Source: Trichoplax sp. H2
Lineage: Eukaryota > Placozoa > Uniplacotomia > Trichoplacea
Length of the DNA: 64,000 nt
Direction of reading: 5' to 3'
NCBI GenBank assembly: GCA_003344405.1
Contig: NOWV01000044.1
Coordinates: 434,001-498,000 of the forward strand
Position numbers and translations under genes: made by a program. Numbering within the stretch: position 1 is the first letter of the stretch; each line of letters starts with the position of its first letter. The notes beneath the pieces are model-generated. The model worked only from the letters and a program-made list of their open reading frames with translations. It was not told where the DNA came from and searched no databases. Shown here piece after piece: positions 1-19,212 of the stretch.

Positions 1-280
1 CCTACTGTACTGTAGACATCACCCATACAAATGCTTATACCTTGAGAACCTTACAGTAGCCACAAACAATTCCGGTTTGTGACAGTCACCTACAGTACTG
101 TACAGCAGTAAGTAAAGTCAACTGTCACCTACAGTACTGTACTGTACAATGTACAGTACTGTAACTACTATACCTACTGTACAGTACTGTACTGTAGACA
201 TCACCCATACAAATGCTTATACCTTGAGAACCTTACAGTACTGTACTGTACGTCACTGTACGGTACTGCTATCACTGCGC
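1..280. repeat. GTACTGTAC palindromic repeat cluster with a 51-bp direct repeat
   Basis: Many copies of ACAGTACTGT / GTACAGTACTGTAC are interleaved here. A block of about 51 bases starting near position 8 (CTGTAGACATCACCC...) recurs almost exactly near 190-240. The cluster lies immediately upstream of the TRIQK start codon at 387, so it occupies that gene's promoter or 5' UTR. The small open frames seen through it are repeat artefacts. Confidence 0.85.
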
Positions 281-386
281 GTCATTCCACCGCTACACTT
301 GAAATCAACACCTGTCACCTGCCGCACCACTTCATCCATTGCATCGACCTTGCCTGTCAACAAATTCACAGCAAGAAAGATTCGCC

Positions 387-3267
387 ATGGGACGAAAAGA
401 TATTGCCAATTCTACACCAATCCAACAATATCGTCAGAAATTAGGTAAACTGCAGTCTAGTTGTTCTTCTATTGCCTTGGTTTTACCTACGATATCCAAC
501 AAAATAGAAATTCTTTGAGCTTGAAGTCCATACATGCATAAATCCACCTTGAATCCAGTGTGGAAACAATGTTGACTTGGAAATGGTGAATTCGGCAAGT
601 GATACCAGTAGTATCTATCATATTACTGCTGAGAAGAGTAGTCGTCCATTTTAGGTGTTGCTGGTGATCGATAGTTCTTTCACTTGGTAATGTTTTATCC
701 GCTTGAAATATGGACTAGTTGAACCTAGAAGCACGACCTGTTGTAGAAACAGCCACGATGCATGTTTCTCCTACATTCCCTTGAAGGAATGAGCACACTG
801 AGTGAGCAACCTTCGCCTTACAGTACTCTGCTAGAAGAGGATGATGACCGGTGAGAAGAGTAGTTGTCCATTTTAGGTGTTGCTGGTCATCGATAGTTCT
901 TTCACTTGGTAGTGTTTTATTCGCTTTGGATATGGACTAGTTGAACCTAGAAGTACGACCTGTTGTAGAAACGGCCACGATGCATGCTTCTTCTACATTC
1001 GCTTGAGGGAATGAGCACACTAAGTGAGCAACCTTCGCCTTATTACAGTACTCTGTAGACTATTATCATTGCCGTGCTGACGTCGCATCACTGGCATGGC
1101 TGCTATGTGCTTTATAACATAGACAGTCCTGTCATCATCATTAAGGACAGTCACTCTGTTTGCATTCCTCCTCATATAGCGGCCTTAATGCATAACTTTG
1201 CTATATAAGACTCTAGCCATACTTGGTAGCACTCATCGCCTAGGTCTTGTTTCACTTTCGACCTTTAAATTGTAGATCGATATAGACGGCAATTCATGAA
1301 TAGCGATCAATGCGAAATTTTAGTAGGGGGGTGTCGAAATTGGACTGTCATTAGACTATCATGCTGAATTGAAGACTAAATGGAACAGTTGTGCATGGGT
1401 GATGATGAATTGAGTTATGCCATGTCACAGTTTCGTCACAGTAAACGTACGATTACAAAAGTTATAGACCAAATTATCCTGGAATGGGAGGTGCCCCTAA
1501 TGATGATCACAGCACTGTAGTCAATCTGGCAAAAGCTTTCTTCTGCATGTTTCTGCAGCAGGAAGTTTTTAATAGCAACTTGAATATTACTACTCGTACA
1601 CCCCTTTCCCCCCGATTTTGAGACAGCAGACAGTGCTAAAGTACTGTAATGTGATTGCGGCCATTCATATTGCGGTACCTGAAATTCCATCATTGTTATT
1701 TAATTGACACACTATGATTCTGCCATCGTAGTGATAGACATCTTGCAAGCTGCATCTTCTTATGACTGCACTTATGTAGTACAGTACGGATATGGAGCAG
1801 ACTCTTCAGGCATTATTAATTTGGAGAATTGGATATTGCTGTCTGAATGATGAAGCATAACAACACTGTTGGATTTGTATATGTTACGTGCAATGTAAAA
1901 ATCATATACTGTACTATGAAATCGATATTTGAACCATAACGAAAGGCGCTTGGCTGTGCTTAAAATACAGCTATGCAAGCTGTACCTATTCCATGATAGA
2001 GACAGAAACTTCTATGATACAAGTCCCTGATAGAGGAATCATTCGAAATGATCAGTATTTATTGCACTTTAATTTCAAGTATGCGTACACTTTACTTGAT
2101 ATAACTGCTCTCAAGTTGTATATCCTGCATAATTAATTCAGTATATATGTATACTCATAAATGCACTTAAAAACATATTCGAATTGCATAATAGTCGTAC
2201 GTATATTCTTAAGAAACTGTAACATGCAAACATTTGGTACTTTATCTGCTATCATGACGAATAAAATTATACAAATCTGCAAACTAGGAGTATCTCAGAA
2301 ATCATGCTGCCGTTAAACTAGGAGATACGATAGATTTTTGTGACTAGCCTACCAATATATGTTAGAAACTAGTTACGGTGGTATTCATATAATTTCGACA
2401 ATCACTAGCAAATTGCTTTCGATTTTCGATTTTCGATTTTAATAATAAAGGCTAAATTGAATACCTCAATACTGGTTTATTAGGTGAGCAAGAATTTAAA
2501 GGAAGAAATAAAAGAAATACGTTAGCTACCAGAGAAAAAGCTCAGGCTCGCCGATCTTCCAATGGCATTCAAGTGAGTACACCATCTAAATTTGAGATCA
2601 TAATTGATGTACTTGTTCAACGTATATGCTGTGCAATTCAATGCTTTTACAATATAACCTGCAACGGGGACTACAAAAGAAAGTAGTTCCTACCTGTAAA
2701 ACTAATTTAAGTAATTACAATTATTAGCTTATGATCTTCTAATGCTACATATGCAATACACCATGACTCATCTCAGAATAACAGTGCCCTACCACATACT
2801 TATTTGGTAGTAATGCATTCCATACTTTATATTGCATAAATCCATCGATATTTTCCTACTTCTAAATGCCACCATCACACTACCTTTAGATCAGAACCAA
2901 AATAAGTTGAATTATGATAAATTACTTGTATTTTAGAACCATAGTAGAGTTCTCAATGCCTTCCATTTCGATCGATTTTGTCAACAAATTAAAAGCTCAA
3001 TTTTAAGATTAAGCAAAGCAATAATGAGCGATGCTTACTGCTGTATTTAGTTCTGCAATCAAATCTTGGTATCTATTTAAAATTTCAGCGTTGAGATAAA
3101 GTTACTAATGTTTAAAAGTGCCTTGCGTGCTGAAGTAAATCTTTGATCTCCGCGGTTAACCATGCTTTTCACTCTGTTATAATCAGGCCTTGTTTGCTGT
3201 TGTTGGTGGACTATTTGTATTACTGCTGGCCGTTTATTTCATCTTTTACCTCTTTATCAACAAATAG
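387..3267 (+). CDS. TRIQK: TRIQK (triple QxxK/R motif-containing protein) orthologue, 3 exons
   Basis: Coding exons are 387-444, 2484-2572 and 3187-3267. The phases agree (1, then 0) and give a 75-residue protein. It begins MGRKD, as vertebrate TRIQK does, followed by Q-rich motifs (QQYR at about 13-16, QEFK at 22-25; one of the three family QxxK/R motifs is degenerate). A basic stretch at 27-43 precedes one hydrophobic segment (about 50-72), and the protein ends FINK. This is the layout of a small tail-anchored protein; the vertebrate family is reported at the endoplasmic reticulum. The first intron is about 2 kb and contains a duplicated 200-bp block. An AATAAA at 3279-3284, just after the stop, is a plausible polyadenylation signal. 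The assignment rests on remembered family sequence; the exon chain is visible directly. Confidence 0.85.
631..1055. repeat. Two direct copies of a ~200-bp unit inside TRIQK intron 1
   Basis: The block from GAGAAGAGTAGT at 631 to CAGTACTCTG at 830 recurs from 853 to 1055 (period 222) with only scattered substitutions. Both copies end with a short ACAGTACTCTG motif that resembles the palindromic repeats at the window start. No open frame runs through both copies. Confidence 0.85.
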
Positions 3268-6200
3268 AGTGGCAAGAAAATAAAGAATTATTTGATAGTT
3301 TTACAAGGGCAACACTTATTATGAATGTAATCCACATACGGGTACGAGTATAGTCGGCACTCGTAAAATTAGTTGCAAAAAGCAGACGTTGAATCAAACT
3401 CGTTATATTCCTTAGACAGTGGTTTACTTACAGGGTTTGTCTTATTAATAGTAAGTTAAACAAGGCACCCTTTTTTGGCTTCAAAATCTATCTGTAATGA
3501 ATTACTATATTACCACTTCGAAAGTGTTATTACTGCTTCAACAATTGTTATTTGGCGGTTCTTACTGCGCTTCCAGACCGCTTCAGTAAAGTGTTGTAAA
3601 TTGAACTACTTCTTGATTATATATATACGACTATTAATCCTACTTGGATGATCAAAGCTAAGAAATTCATTGTTCTATAATTATCTCGATATGCACTAGC
3701 AGAAATTATATAAACTACGACACAATATAAAATTGTTTACGAAGCATTGTCTAGAATGATTACATTAGTTCTCTATGCTTTTGAAGTATCGACCTGGTCA
3801 TTAATCTTAAAATTGAACAGCAAGATCAATTTTTTCCCATTTTAAACTTTTTATGTATATATGATAACTCATAATTGAGAAAAATATGTTTAAATCGAAA
3901 TGTATGCTGTCATGGTCTATAGTGTAAGATCATGTCATCCACTGAAAATTTATTTTTTATATCCAAGGTCTGATTACGTTAAGATACTAAAATCCTTTTT
4001 CAGAGAGTATAATAATCTTCCGTTAAATTCTATCCCGTGATTTCAATTGATATCATTCAATCTTTTTCAAATTGTACTTATTTTTCTGCAAAGATCATGC
4101 CTTCTTAACCAGCAAAAGATATCTAAACATAATATACTAAATAAGTAACTTAATCCCAAGATATTGTTGTAAATTACCTATAGTAGGGTTCATTTACATT
4201 AGATTTTAACTAAATCATACGAGATAAAATTACGCGAGATGTTATGTAAATAATCACTGATTACTGCCTCCATACGTCAATTTGTATTCGATAGTACTAA
4301 ACATGTATTTCATTTTATCAAATCTTGCCTACGGTAAATAATTATAATAATAGGTGAGATAATAGACAATCATAACAATCCTTTTGAAGATTTTATATTT
4401 GATTTATTACATTATATTTTCCGTTTAACAGTAATAAATCTTTAGACCATAATAGATCTTGGATATTTGGTCATCTAGCTTATCAAATGCTTGTTTGATC
4501 AGTAGCCTTCTAGAAGGTTAAACTTACTTAACACAAGTACTAAGACAAATATCATTAGCATTGCAACGAGATTACTTTAAATGTTATAACATTAGCAAAA
4601 GATAAGCGGGCGGCATACATCATCGTGAACCTTCCTTATCCTTTGGCATATACACTAAAATAATAGATGGAACATGAAAAACCGTAGTTCTATAGATACA
4701 TTGAGTATCAACAATTGTCATTCCACCGAATGTTAAGGTCTCCCGAAAAATGTAAGGTACACCAAAATTTAGAATAGGATAGCCATTGGAACTTAAAAAT
4801 GTACGAATAAACTTATGCTAGACAGCTGTAGGTAGCCAAGTTAACACTGGAAGATCATCAAGATCTATACGAATCGTTAAACGATTTACTCATAAAATTA
4901 ATACAAACTAGGATAGTACCAATATATTTCCAATAAAAATTAATATGACTGAGCAAATCGAACTAGATATCGAATTGGACATTAAGACAAGCGATGTCAT
5001 CTCCATGCTGGTTTGTTAATCTGGCTTCCGCGGAATATGATCCCTAATGAAAGTTAAGATCTATTAGCACTGGATCCTAACTGTAGTCCGTATCTTAAGT
5101 GTGGAAGCAAATAATTTGAGAATGATCTATCAAAATGGGAGGTATCAGCGGTTTCCATCTCGAAAAAGTAAAGTCACATCATAATTTAATTAATGGTAGA
5201 GATTTTTAGAAAATTTTTTGTTTTAAAGATTACAACTAAATTACTATCGAACACAGTATATCATCAGCTGCAAATAGATGGTTATTTTGGCAATGTATAC
5301 GCTATTACAAGCAATCGGCAAGGCTATGCGTATGTAATAAATATAATCAGTGAAGTGGTGCGTTTGGATAGAATGGCGATGTTCTAGAGTAGAGGATTTA
5401 CTTTGAGCTAAAAAGATATTCTATATCATTTACAAGCTAAATATATTGTAGAGAAGTTCTTACAAGCCATAAAATCTTCAATGATTATCAGCTTCGAGAA
5501 GATCAGCTATACTTATTGATAAGTTTATTTGCTACGATATTGTTTTCGTCATATTCAGATTACAGTAGACAAGGAGTAATGGTGAGTTAAATCTTGTCTG
5601 TATATTCAGTTAAACGTATAATTAAGAAGGATATAAATTCATCCATTAAGCTCTTTTACTTACTTTCATAAGAAGTTTTGGCAAAGCAAAGCTATCGTGA
5701 AGTTTTAGTAGTCCTAAAAATTCATGTATAATAGAAAATATTAGATACGCTAAACTAATACCGTTCTTCTCCTAGACTATTGCCTAAACTTATAAAATAG
5801 AACTTGTAATTCGATATTCTCTCCTTTACAATATAATATATTGGACTCCATCTCGTTCTCGTTAAAACAAATTATTTTCACATGGACTCTACTTAAACGA
5901 AATACTATTTTCAGTCGATCTTATTGGTTGATTATATATAATTATTAAAAAAAACGGAAGGATAGCTCGTATTCGTATTACTGCGCTAAAATAGATTCAA
6001 TACAATATCAGCCATGATTATCAAATTTTACAATGATGGCTATCCTTGAGGTAAGTAATCATCCTGAAAGTAGCAATAAAATTTTTTATACATCAGTCTC
6101 AAAAAGCACTAAAACATTATTTAGTTGCTCTATTTGAGCTGCTTAAAATAAAATGAAATAATTATTTGAAAGTAATGACGAAACTATTGCTACTATCTAT

Positions 6201-6591
6201 TTCTAGCAGGTGTTCACAGATAGATTTGCGCTTTCAAACTCTCTACTGTAAGGCATTGAAAGCAGTCTTTAAAAAAATAGAATCTTGCTATTATGAATGC
6301 AATAAAACCATCACTATTGGCTACTTTTAGTAGGCACTTGTGGACAGAAATGCCATTTTTAACTTTCTATAGCACGATTAGCCAACATAAAAATACATTC
6401 GAAAACTAAAATTTCACGATTTTCTCTCTCAAATCACTATTAAAGAAATTCTTTCCTGATGATCTTTTTTAATTTGAAATTTTAACATAGACCATTCGAA
6501 AATATATCCTGTAAAATGCAATCTATATAGTATAACTAGATGATAGATCAATAGATTTATGCAATGGAAGATAGACTATCGTTATGGAAGC
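3268..6591. other. Intergenic, AT-rich, no gene recognised
   Basis: Between the TRIQK stop and the apparent end of the ML-domain gene I see no exon chain. A 64-codon frame on the + strand at 5193-5387 has no recognisable motif and no convincing splice partners. On the minus strand, around 6013-6062, a short frame after an acceptor (reading M-I-T-Y-L-K-D...H-C-K-I, then a stop) resembles the C-terminal strand of ML domains. It could be the missing last exon of the ML gene, but I could not connect it. Confidence 0.6.
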
Positions 6592-7951
6592 TTAATTATG
6601 GGTATGACTCACGATGGCACTAGAAAAGTTACTGCCTGATATTTGAAGAGAAGTCATTTTAATTAACTTTCAAATCTTAGGTAGTATATTTATTTTGACT
6701 TTGAGAGGCCAAGAAATAACGCTAACCTCACTGATTCTTTCCATTTATATTAAAAACTCTGAGTACTATATTTATTTTGATTGAAAGATGCCTAGAAACA
6801 ACTACCGCTAATACTAGAAAGCTGTAAAACTAGTCTGGAAATAATATCATCGCTGCAGCTAAATTACCTTTTCGGACAGGACAGGGAATATGAGTTAAAT
6901 TGGACATCTTACACATTTCTAGCTGTTTATCAACAGCAGACAGGCCATCGATGGTAACTTTTAAGTGGATACCGGCTTTCGTGATATCATACTCTATGAT
7001 ACAGACAGAATAATCAAATGTCAAATAACAGTTTTAAAAACTAGAATGATAATAATTATGAGCTAAAGAATCCAAAGTGAAAGGTAGTAGAACTAAAGCT
7101 TTTTTATTACAATATTCAACGGATATTTCATCTTGCTTTAACAAGGTAACCTAACGGGAAATATAGTACTAATATCTTTTCTTCGCAGCAGTATTCTAAA
7201 GTATGGTAATTAATTTATTTATTCTCTCTATGACAGCTTTGCTTCTTCTTATGGCGACAGTATGGTCTATATATTCCTACCTAGTTCGGTTTTAGCTCTA
7301 TAGGTTACATTTAATCTTTCAGTTTCTTGATCCACTACAAGGGCAATTTTACCCAATATCTCTCGGTCACAAATGACCTCCTGATTGCTGGATGCTAGAC
7401 CAGATAAATTCAATATGAAGCCATTTAGTTATAGTCAATTAGATATTGCGAAAAGTTAGATCAACTTTAAATGATGAAATTATTAATCTGCAACGCGATT
7501 GAAATAGCTATGAAGACTTAAAAATTGATGAAATTCTGTATAATCAATGATGATTTATGTTGATAATTTCTTCCTGTTCCCTTTTTCATTTTTTAAAGGG
7601 ATATTATTCCTTAGCTAGTTTGATTCTCTGTAGGAATACTATACCTTATATATATAATAATAACATGTCTAACAAATAAAACTTACGGCATGGCCTGAAA
7701 ACATCGCCAATCTCAACTTTATTTGAGTCATTCAGCCACTTTTTCCAATACATTTGATTCTCACCTTTGGCACTGCCACAAACCTTTTTCTTATTCTTAC
7801 TAATCTTACGAATGACATCTGTGCCTTTGACTGGATAAAATTTATAACCAATGTAGAAGACGATTAATGCAATAATAGCAATGATGATATGTTTCTTTCG
7901 AATCTGCCAAGATTTTTTCTCGGTGGTTTCTTCACTTTTTTCCGAAGACAT
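6592..7951 (-). CDS. ML-domain (NPC2/MD-2-like) protein with N-terminal membrane anchor, C-terminus uncertain
   Basis: Exons are 7951-7687, 6993-6868 and 6635-6592 or 6635-6613, with phases agreeing. Residues 1-20 are polar and basic, residues about 21-37 form a hydrophobic segment, and the rest would lie on the far side as in a type II membrane protein. From residue 58 the sequence has the ML pattern: CGS (58-60), PC (87-88), C116, and CPVRKG at 126-131. These match the spacing of the disulfide cysteines and the CPxxxG motif of NPC2-like lipid-recognition domains. ML proteins bind sterols or other lipids and are normally secreted, so a membrane-tethered form is unusual. If exon 3 is read straight through it stops 14 codons later at 6592, which lacks the last ~45 residues of an ML fold. 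A GTGAGT donor at 6612-6607 offers splicing to a further exon that I could not establish. Either the gene is truncated or its last exons are unmodelled. Confidence 0.65.
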
Positions 7952-10900
7952 AATGAATGATTTCTTCTTCTTTTGGACTGATGACGTGGCAAGATAGAAA
8001 TAGTAACCGGCTAAAATAGGATTTAAATTTCTTGGACAGGAAATAGACGAGTACAGAGCAATTATTTCTGCAATCGGTCAAAATTATTTCTTATAAAATC
8101 TAATAAAGGACAGATTAAATCTTGAGGAGAAACGGTTCCAATTTGCGGAACAGTAATAGAAATAAAAAAATCTTTACAAATGAGGTAATGGCTAGTACAA
8201 GCACGCTGAAATTAACCTGGATAGTATACCAAATAAATAGGATACAATTCGACGTTCAGTCGGCCATGCTAACTCAGATCGACGTTGTTTTTATTACTGC
8301 ATAAATAACTTATACAAATATACAATCAATTCGATAAGATCAACAGAAAAACAAGAAAGGTTTATTGTTTCAGAAAAATTTAACTTACGGATAAACCGCC
8401 ATAACTTACTTGAAATATACCTATCCTGGCAATGGACGGTACAAAATTTTCTATACATAAAATAAGGTAGAAAGTGGGCGGAAATATGGCAATGTTATTA
8501 AGTAAACTTGATTTGAATTTCTTCCATTGCAATAATGTATAGAATCGTTACTATCCCATAATCGCCTTCTAAGTATACTGGTAGTACTGGCTAATCAATG
8601 ATTTTAATTAGTTTAACTTATACTCCAAAATAAAACACATTCATTATTATGATGAAAGTACTTCTACTGTATAAGCAATAAACGCCCTTCTCGTCGAGGG
8701 AATGAATAACAACCCTTTCCAACTTAGACTGTAGTAAAGAAAGATCATTTGTATTAGAGTGAATTTGGACTTTCCACAGTTGGATAAAATTCATCCCATC
8801 GATACTACTCAAGCTACTTAAATTTATATTATTATGATGAAAGTACTCCTACTGTAGAGCAATAAATACTTTTCTAATTTGAGAGAGCTAAAACAGGTTT
8901 TTGCAATTTATACGTTAGCAGAGAATAGCTACCATGTTAAAGTGAATATGGACAATTTAGTTCTTTTCAATAATACATGTTAATCCGATCGATCATATCC
9001 CCCAAAAACTACCTTGTAGGTATATTCACAGTACGGGTAAATAAATAGTCGCAATTTGCTTCACCTATACCTCAGATCAAAAGTAGATCCATTTGTTGTG
9101 ATGAAAGTACCCTTATTATATGAGCAATAATTAGTCTTCTAGAAAAGTAGTAGAACTTCAACAGCTTTCCAAGATTCTACTTCAATTGAAATATCACAAA
9201 CTCCAATACTAAATGATTATACTAAGAGTTTAATAAAAGATCCAAATTCCGTTAGCCTTTACCTTCATCAAGATAAATTTAATAGCTGAAAGACATACTC
9301 ATAGCTAGCTACAAGTCCTTTTCGAAGAAACTGTTAGTATTGATATACTTATGATTGGGTGTTTTCAATAATATGTTTTGATTAAAATTAGGTAAGGTAA
9401 ACTCAAAGATTTCTGAATGGATAAATGAAGAGTTTATTAAAGATTCAATCTCCTTGAACCCTTGATCAAAATAGATTCATTCATTAAAATAAAGGCACTC
9501 CTATGAACGCTTTCTAAGAAATTATTGGTATTGATATAACTACAACAGCCTTTTTTTCTAATATTCTGTATAATTGAATTATCGTAGGATAAATAAACAG
9601 CTTAAATATGCTAGACATGATCTTGATAAATAACTTATTAGACTCGTATCTCTATACTTTACAGCATTGATTTTACTTAATTTTCATAGCTCTAATCTTC
9701 GATAGCTTAGACGATGTAATGAAAATATCAATATCATGCTATTAGTGGATATAGATCATAATTTACAAATATTCCACTTTTCCTACATCTACTTTCAACT
9801 ATTATATAGGCAGATAGAGATAGTATGGGGGCCGTCTTGACGCGATGAAAGACGTTAGTTTATGCAAGGAATCATGTAAGTAATAGATAGGAATAATTTG
9901 TTAATTTAAGAGCAACTCCAGCCGGTTAAAATGGTTCTGACGGAGTTTTAAACAAGGATGATTGACTGGTGACGAAGTACATTACAATTGCGATGTAAAT
10001 GATGACGTTAATAACAAAACTGTTGATATTATGATCCATTCTATCTTGATGGGGAATATCCAAACCCCTAGTGTGATTTCGTAAATCCAACACCAATCGT
10101 CGATCATTGTTGAAAAAAATGTTTTAACATCGTTTAAATGACGACATCCACCTAAGGGTGAGGACTGATTTTTATTTTGTTTATCTTATTTAGATATATG
10201 CAGGATTATATACTAAATATCGTGTAATATACGAATTAATTATCTGGAATACATGACTGACAAGATCAAAAGCGAACAGACTGTTTTATTAGAGTATTTT
10301 CTGTTGAAAAAATCAGTCATTATAATGTTATCCTATCTACAGATATACTGCATCAAGTACAGCATAACTCGATTAGCTATAATTTACGTGTATGTGGGAG
10401 ATTATCTTTATTCTCTTTTAATTATTTAATATTGATTAATCTTTATAACGAATCATTTGTTAATATGCAATCAATACTGAACATGCAGTAGCTGACAGTC
10501 TGAATATTGCCCTGTTAAAGCACGATCATTATCATTTAATCCTATATCTAGAAAAATATATGAACAATTCGATTATGTATAATTTACTAGTTTATAAGAA
10601 ATCGTTTTGATTTTCTTAATGTTAATCGGCAGTTTACCTTTAGATTAAGCAGATCGATTACGGTATGATCTTCACTTAGAAAAATGGCCTCATTTAGGTC
10701 GTTGATTATATAGTTATTACACTATAGTGCTTTGCAATCTTCGTACTTGCAACACATTTTAAATCAAATGGATTAAGTAAACAATAAAGAACCTACACAG
10801 CGCAGCTGCAGAGTGAATTTTCAAAACTAAAAACGTTTTAATGCAAAATTTATTCACCCTTCTAAGGATGCTGTATAATTGCATAACTAGTAGTGATATT

Positions 10901-11347
10901 GTAATTTTACACTCATCACGCCTTGATGAGGACAGTCTAATAAACAAAAAATACGAGAAAACATTATAATACAGGTTGTACGTAAACCCTATTTACATTA
11001 AAGTTTTAAAATTATAAATGTAGATCATGTCAATCGTTGCAATTTATGGTAGCCCGGGTATGATAGCATAATATACATCGTATTACAGAATCAATAGTTT
11101 ACATACGATTAAAATCATAAATAACAGAAATTCTGTCAAATTATAATTGCATGATGTTTCATGAAAATCATTATATGCGACGAAAGCCACAATAAATATT
11201 ACACGAGTACTTTACTAAGCCTTGCATAATTTCAGATTACTTTTCAAATAGAATTTTTTTCATGACCTACTTCAATGCCCAGAGTGAGCTTATCAGACAT
11301 TAAATTAACTAGTAAAATTGAATACTATATATACACGTAACAGAGGC
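7952..11347. other. Intergenic, AT-rich, diverged tandem repeats, no gene recognised
   Basis: This stretch separates the 5' end of the ML-domain gene from the 3' end of DHX38 (both minus strand). Open frames at 8122-8304, 8618-8812 and 10759-10947 show no motif, no compositional bias and no splice partners. The only structure I see is the diverged repeat at 8640-9130. Confidence 0.6.
8640..9130. repeat. Three diverged copies of a ~190-260-bp unit
   Basis: The motif (T)ATGATGAAAGTAC followed by ...AGCAATAA... recurs at about 8648, 8832 and 9097, with partially matching sequence after each. The copies are old and degenerate. A fourth, weaker trace (AAAGGCACTCCTATGA) lies near 9488. Confidence 0.5.
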
Positions 11348-17871
<6,524 letters not shown>

Positions 17872-19212
17872 TTTCTAGTCACAAATAGGCAGCAAGAATT
17901 GCAATCTTTGCTCGCTGGCCTTTTCAAATGATTGAATTAGAGCCCGCTAACGTTGTCGTTACTACGCAGTCGTGATGCTACAGTCTAAAATGGGGTAGCC
18001 GACGGCTGTCAGACCAGCCATCCAGTATGAGTGCAATGGTACCCTTGTATCATACCGTATATAGTGTATCTTTCTTCTTCATACAGTACTGCACTGTAGT
18101 TATAGTGCACTGTACACTGTAGAAAACAAAATTTAGGCCTACTATCTACTACCTGTAGTTGTCGATACAGTACAGCATTTTGACCCAATGACTGGTCATA
18201 AATGGTGTATGAATGGAAATAGCACGGTAGTACTGATACCCAAACAGGAGTTATTGTAATAGAGTTTACTAGGCCTTTTACTCCATCGACTTGGAGGAAA
18301 AAGGCCTAAAAGCCTAAAGGAGATGCCTGCAAAACTGCTCGGTGCTAGCGGATGGTTGGAAATGACTAACTCACAATTTTCGTTATTATTTCTTCAATAA
18401 TGAGCCATAAATCTACTGACAGTACAGTAGTAGCAGTATGGACTTCTATTCTAGACTGGAGTCTACTACAATCAGGCCCTCCGAATATTGTATAGTATTG
18501 TATAATGTAATGAAATAGACTAGAGTCTGATTAATTTCGATGGCACCTGGAAAGAATGCAAAGTTAAATCAAGCTCAAACTAGCTCAATGTTATTTATTT
18601 CATAGATATCCTTCTACGTGTACATATCAATATTACTCGAGAATTTCAACACAATACAACTTTGATTTTTCAACCATGGGGTACCATCGAAGTCAATCAG
18701 ACTTGTACGTTATTGTAGATGGCCCAGAGTCCAACAAATTTATGGACTCGAAGCAAAATATGATCTATGGGCATACTGGATCTTTCGTAGTCCTATTAAC
18801 GGACGCGTACTTTGCATTTTTGCCTACAACATATATAAGACAGATTATTTGGAGGATTTCGATAATATTGATGCCCAAACATGATCTGCAAAAGACACCA
18901 ATCTCAATATTGCAATGGAAGATACTTGACTACGCTAGCACAACTACGAATACAACAAACACCTGTTGATTCATTTTGCATGGGTTGAGGATGGACAGGA
19001 TGGACATCAAGTCTATCCTGATTTAATGCGATAGTAGTAGTTAAGTTATCTTAACAACTGCTGAGCTAGACTTTGCATGGCGTTTACTCCTCACGAATAG
19101 AACGTCAACATCGGCTGATTGAGGGTAAAACAGGGCCTACAAGAATGATATCAAGTCTATTCCAATGAGATTATTCTGATTAGTAAATCTAGTCATTATC
19201 GTTTCATTGCAG
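17872..19212. other. DHX38 5' flank, palindromic repeats and possible upstream exon of the next gene
   Basis: Positions 18070-18440 hold scattered ACAGTACTG/CACTGTACACTGTAG repeats. On the + strand a frame open from about 18602 (after TTTCATAG) through 18676 to 18966 has protein-like composition around ISTQYNFDFSTMGYHR. It could be an earlier exon of the two-module gene at 19213-21532, but I found no donor that joins the frames. Confidence 0.45.
18070..18440. repeat. ACAGTACTGTA-type palindromic repeat cluster
   Basis: Repeated short palindromes (ATACAGTACTGCACTGTAG, GTGCACTGTACACTGTAG, GATACAGTACAGC, ACAGTACAGTAGTAG) are clustered upstream of DHX38. Same family as the clusters at 1-280, 34652-34753 and 55770-56320. 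Confidence 0.7.

Noticed and set aside
149-448. 99-codon + strand frame over the TRIQK start region
   Set aside because: It runs through the palindromic satellite in a frame different from TRIQK exon 1, which starts at 387 with MGRKD.
5193-5387. 64-codon + strand frame
   Set aside because: No domain, no splice partner and AT-driven composition.
6008-6062. Possible last exon of the ML-domain gene (minus strand)
   Set aside because: The short C-terminal-like frame after an acceptor is suggestive, but the phase needed does not follow from exon 3, so it was not added to the model.
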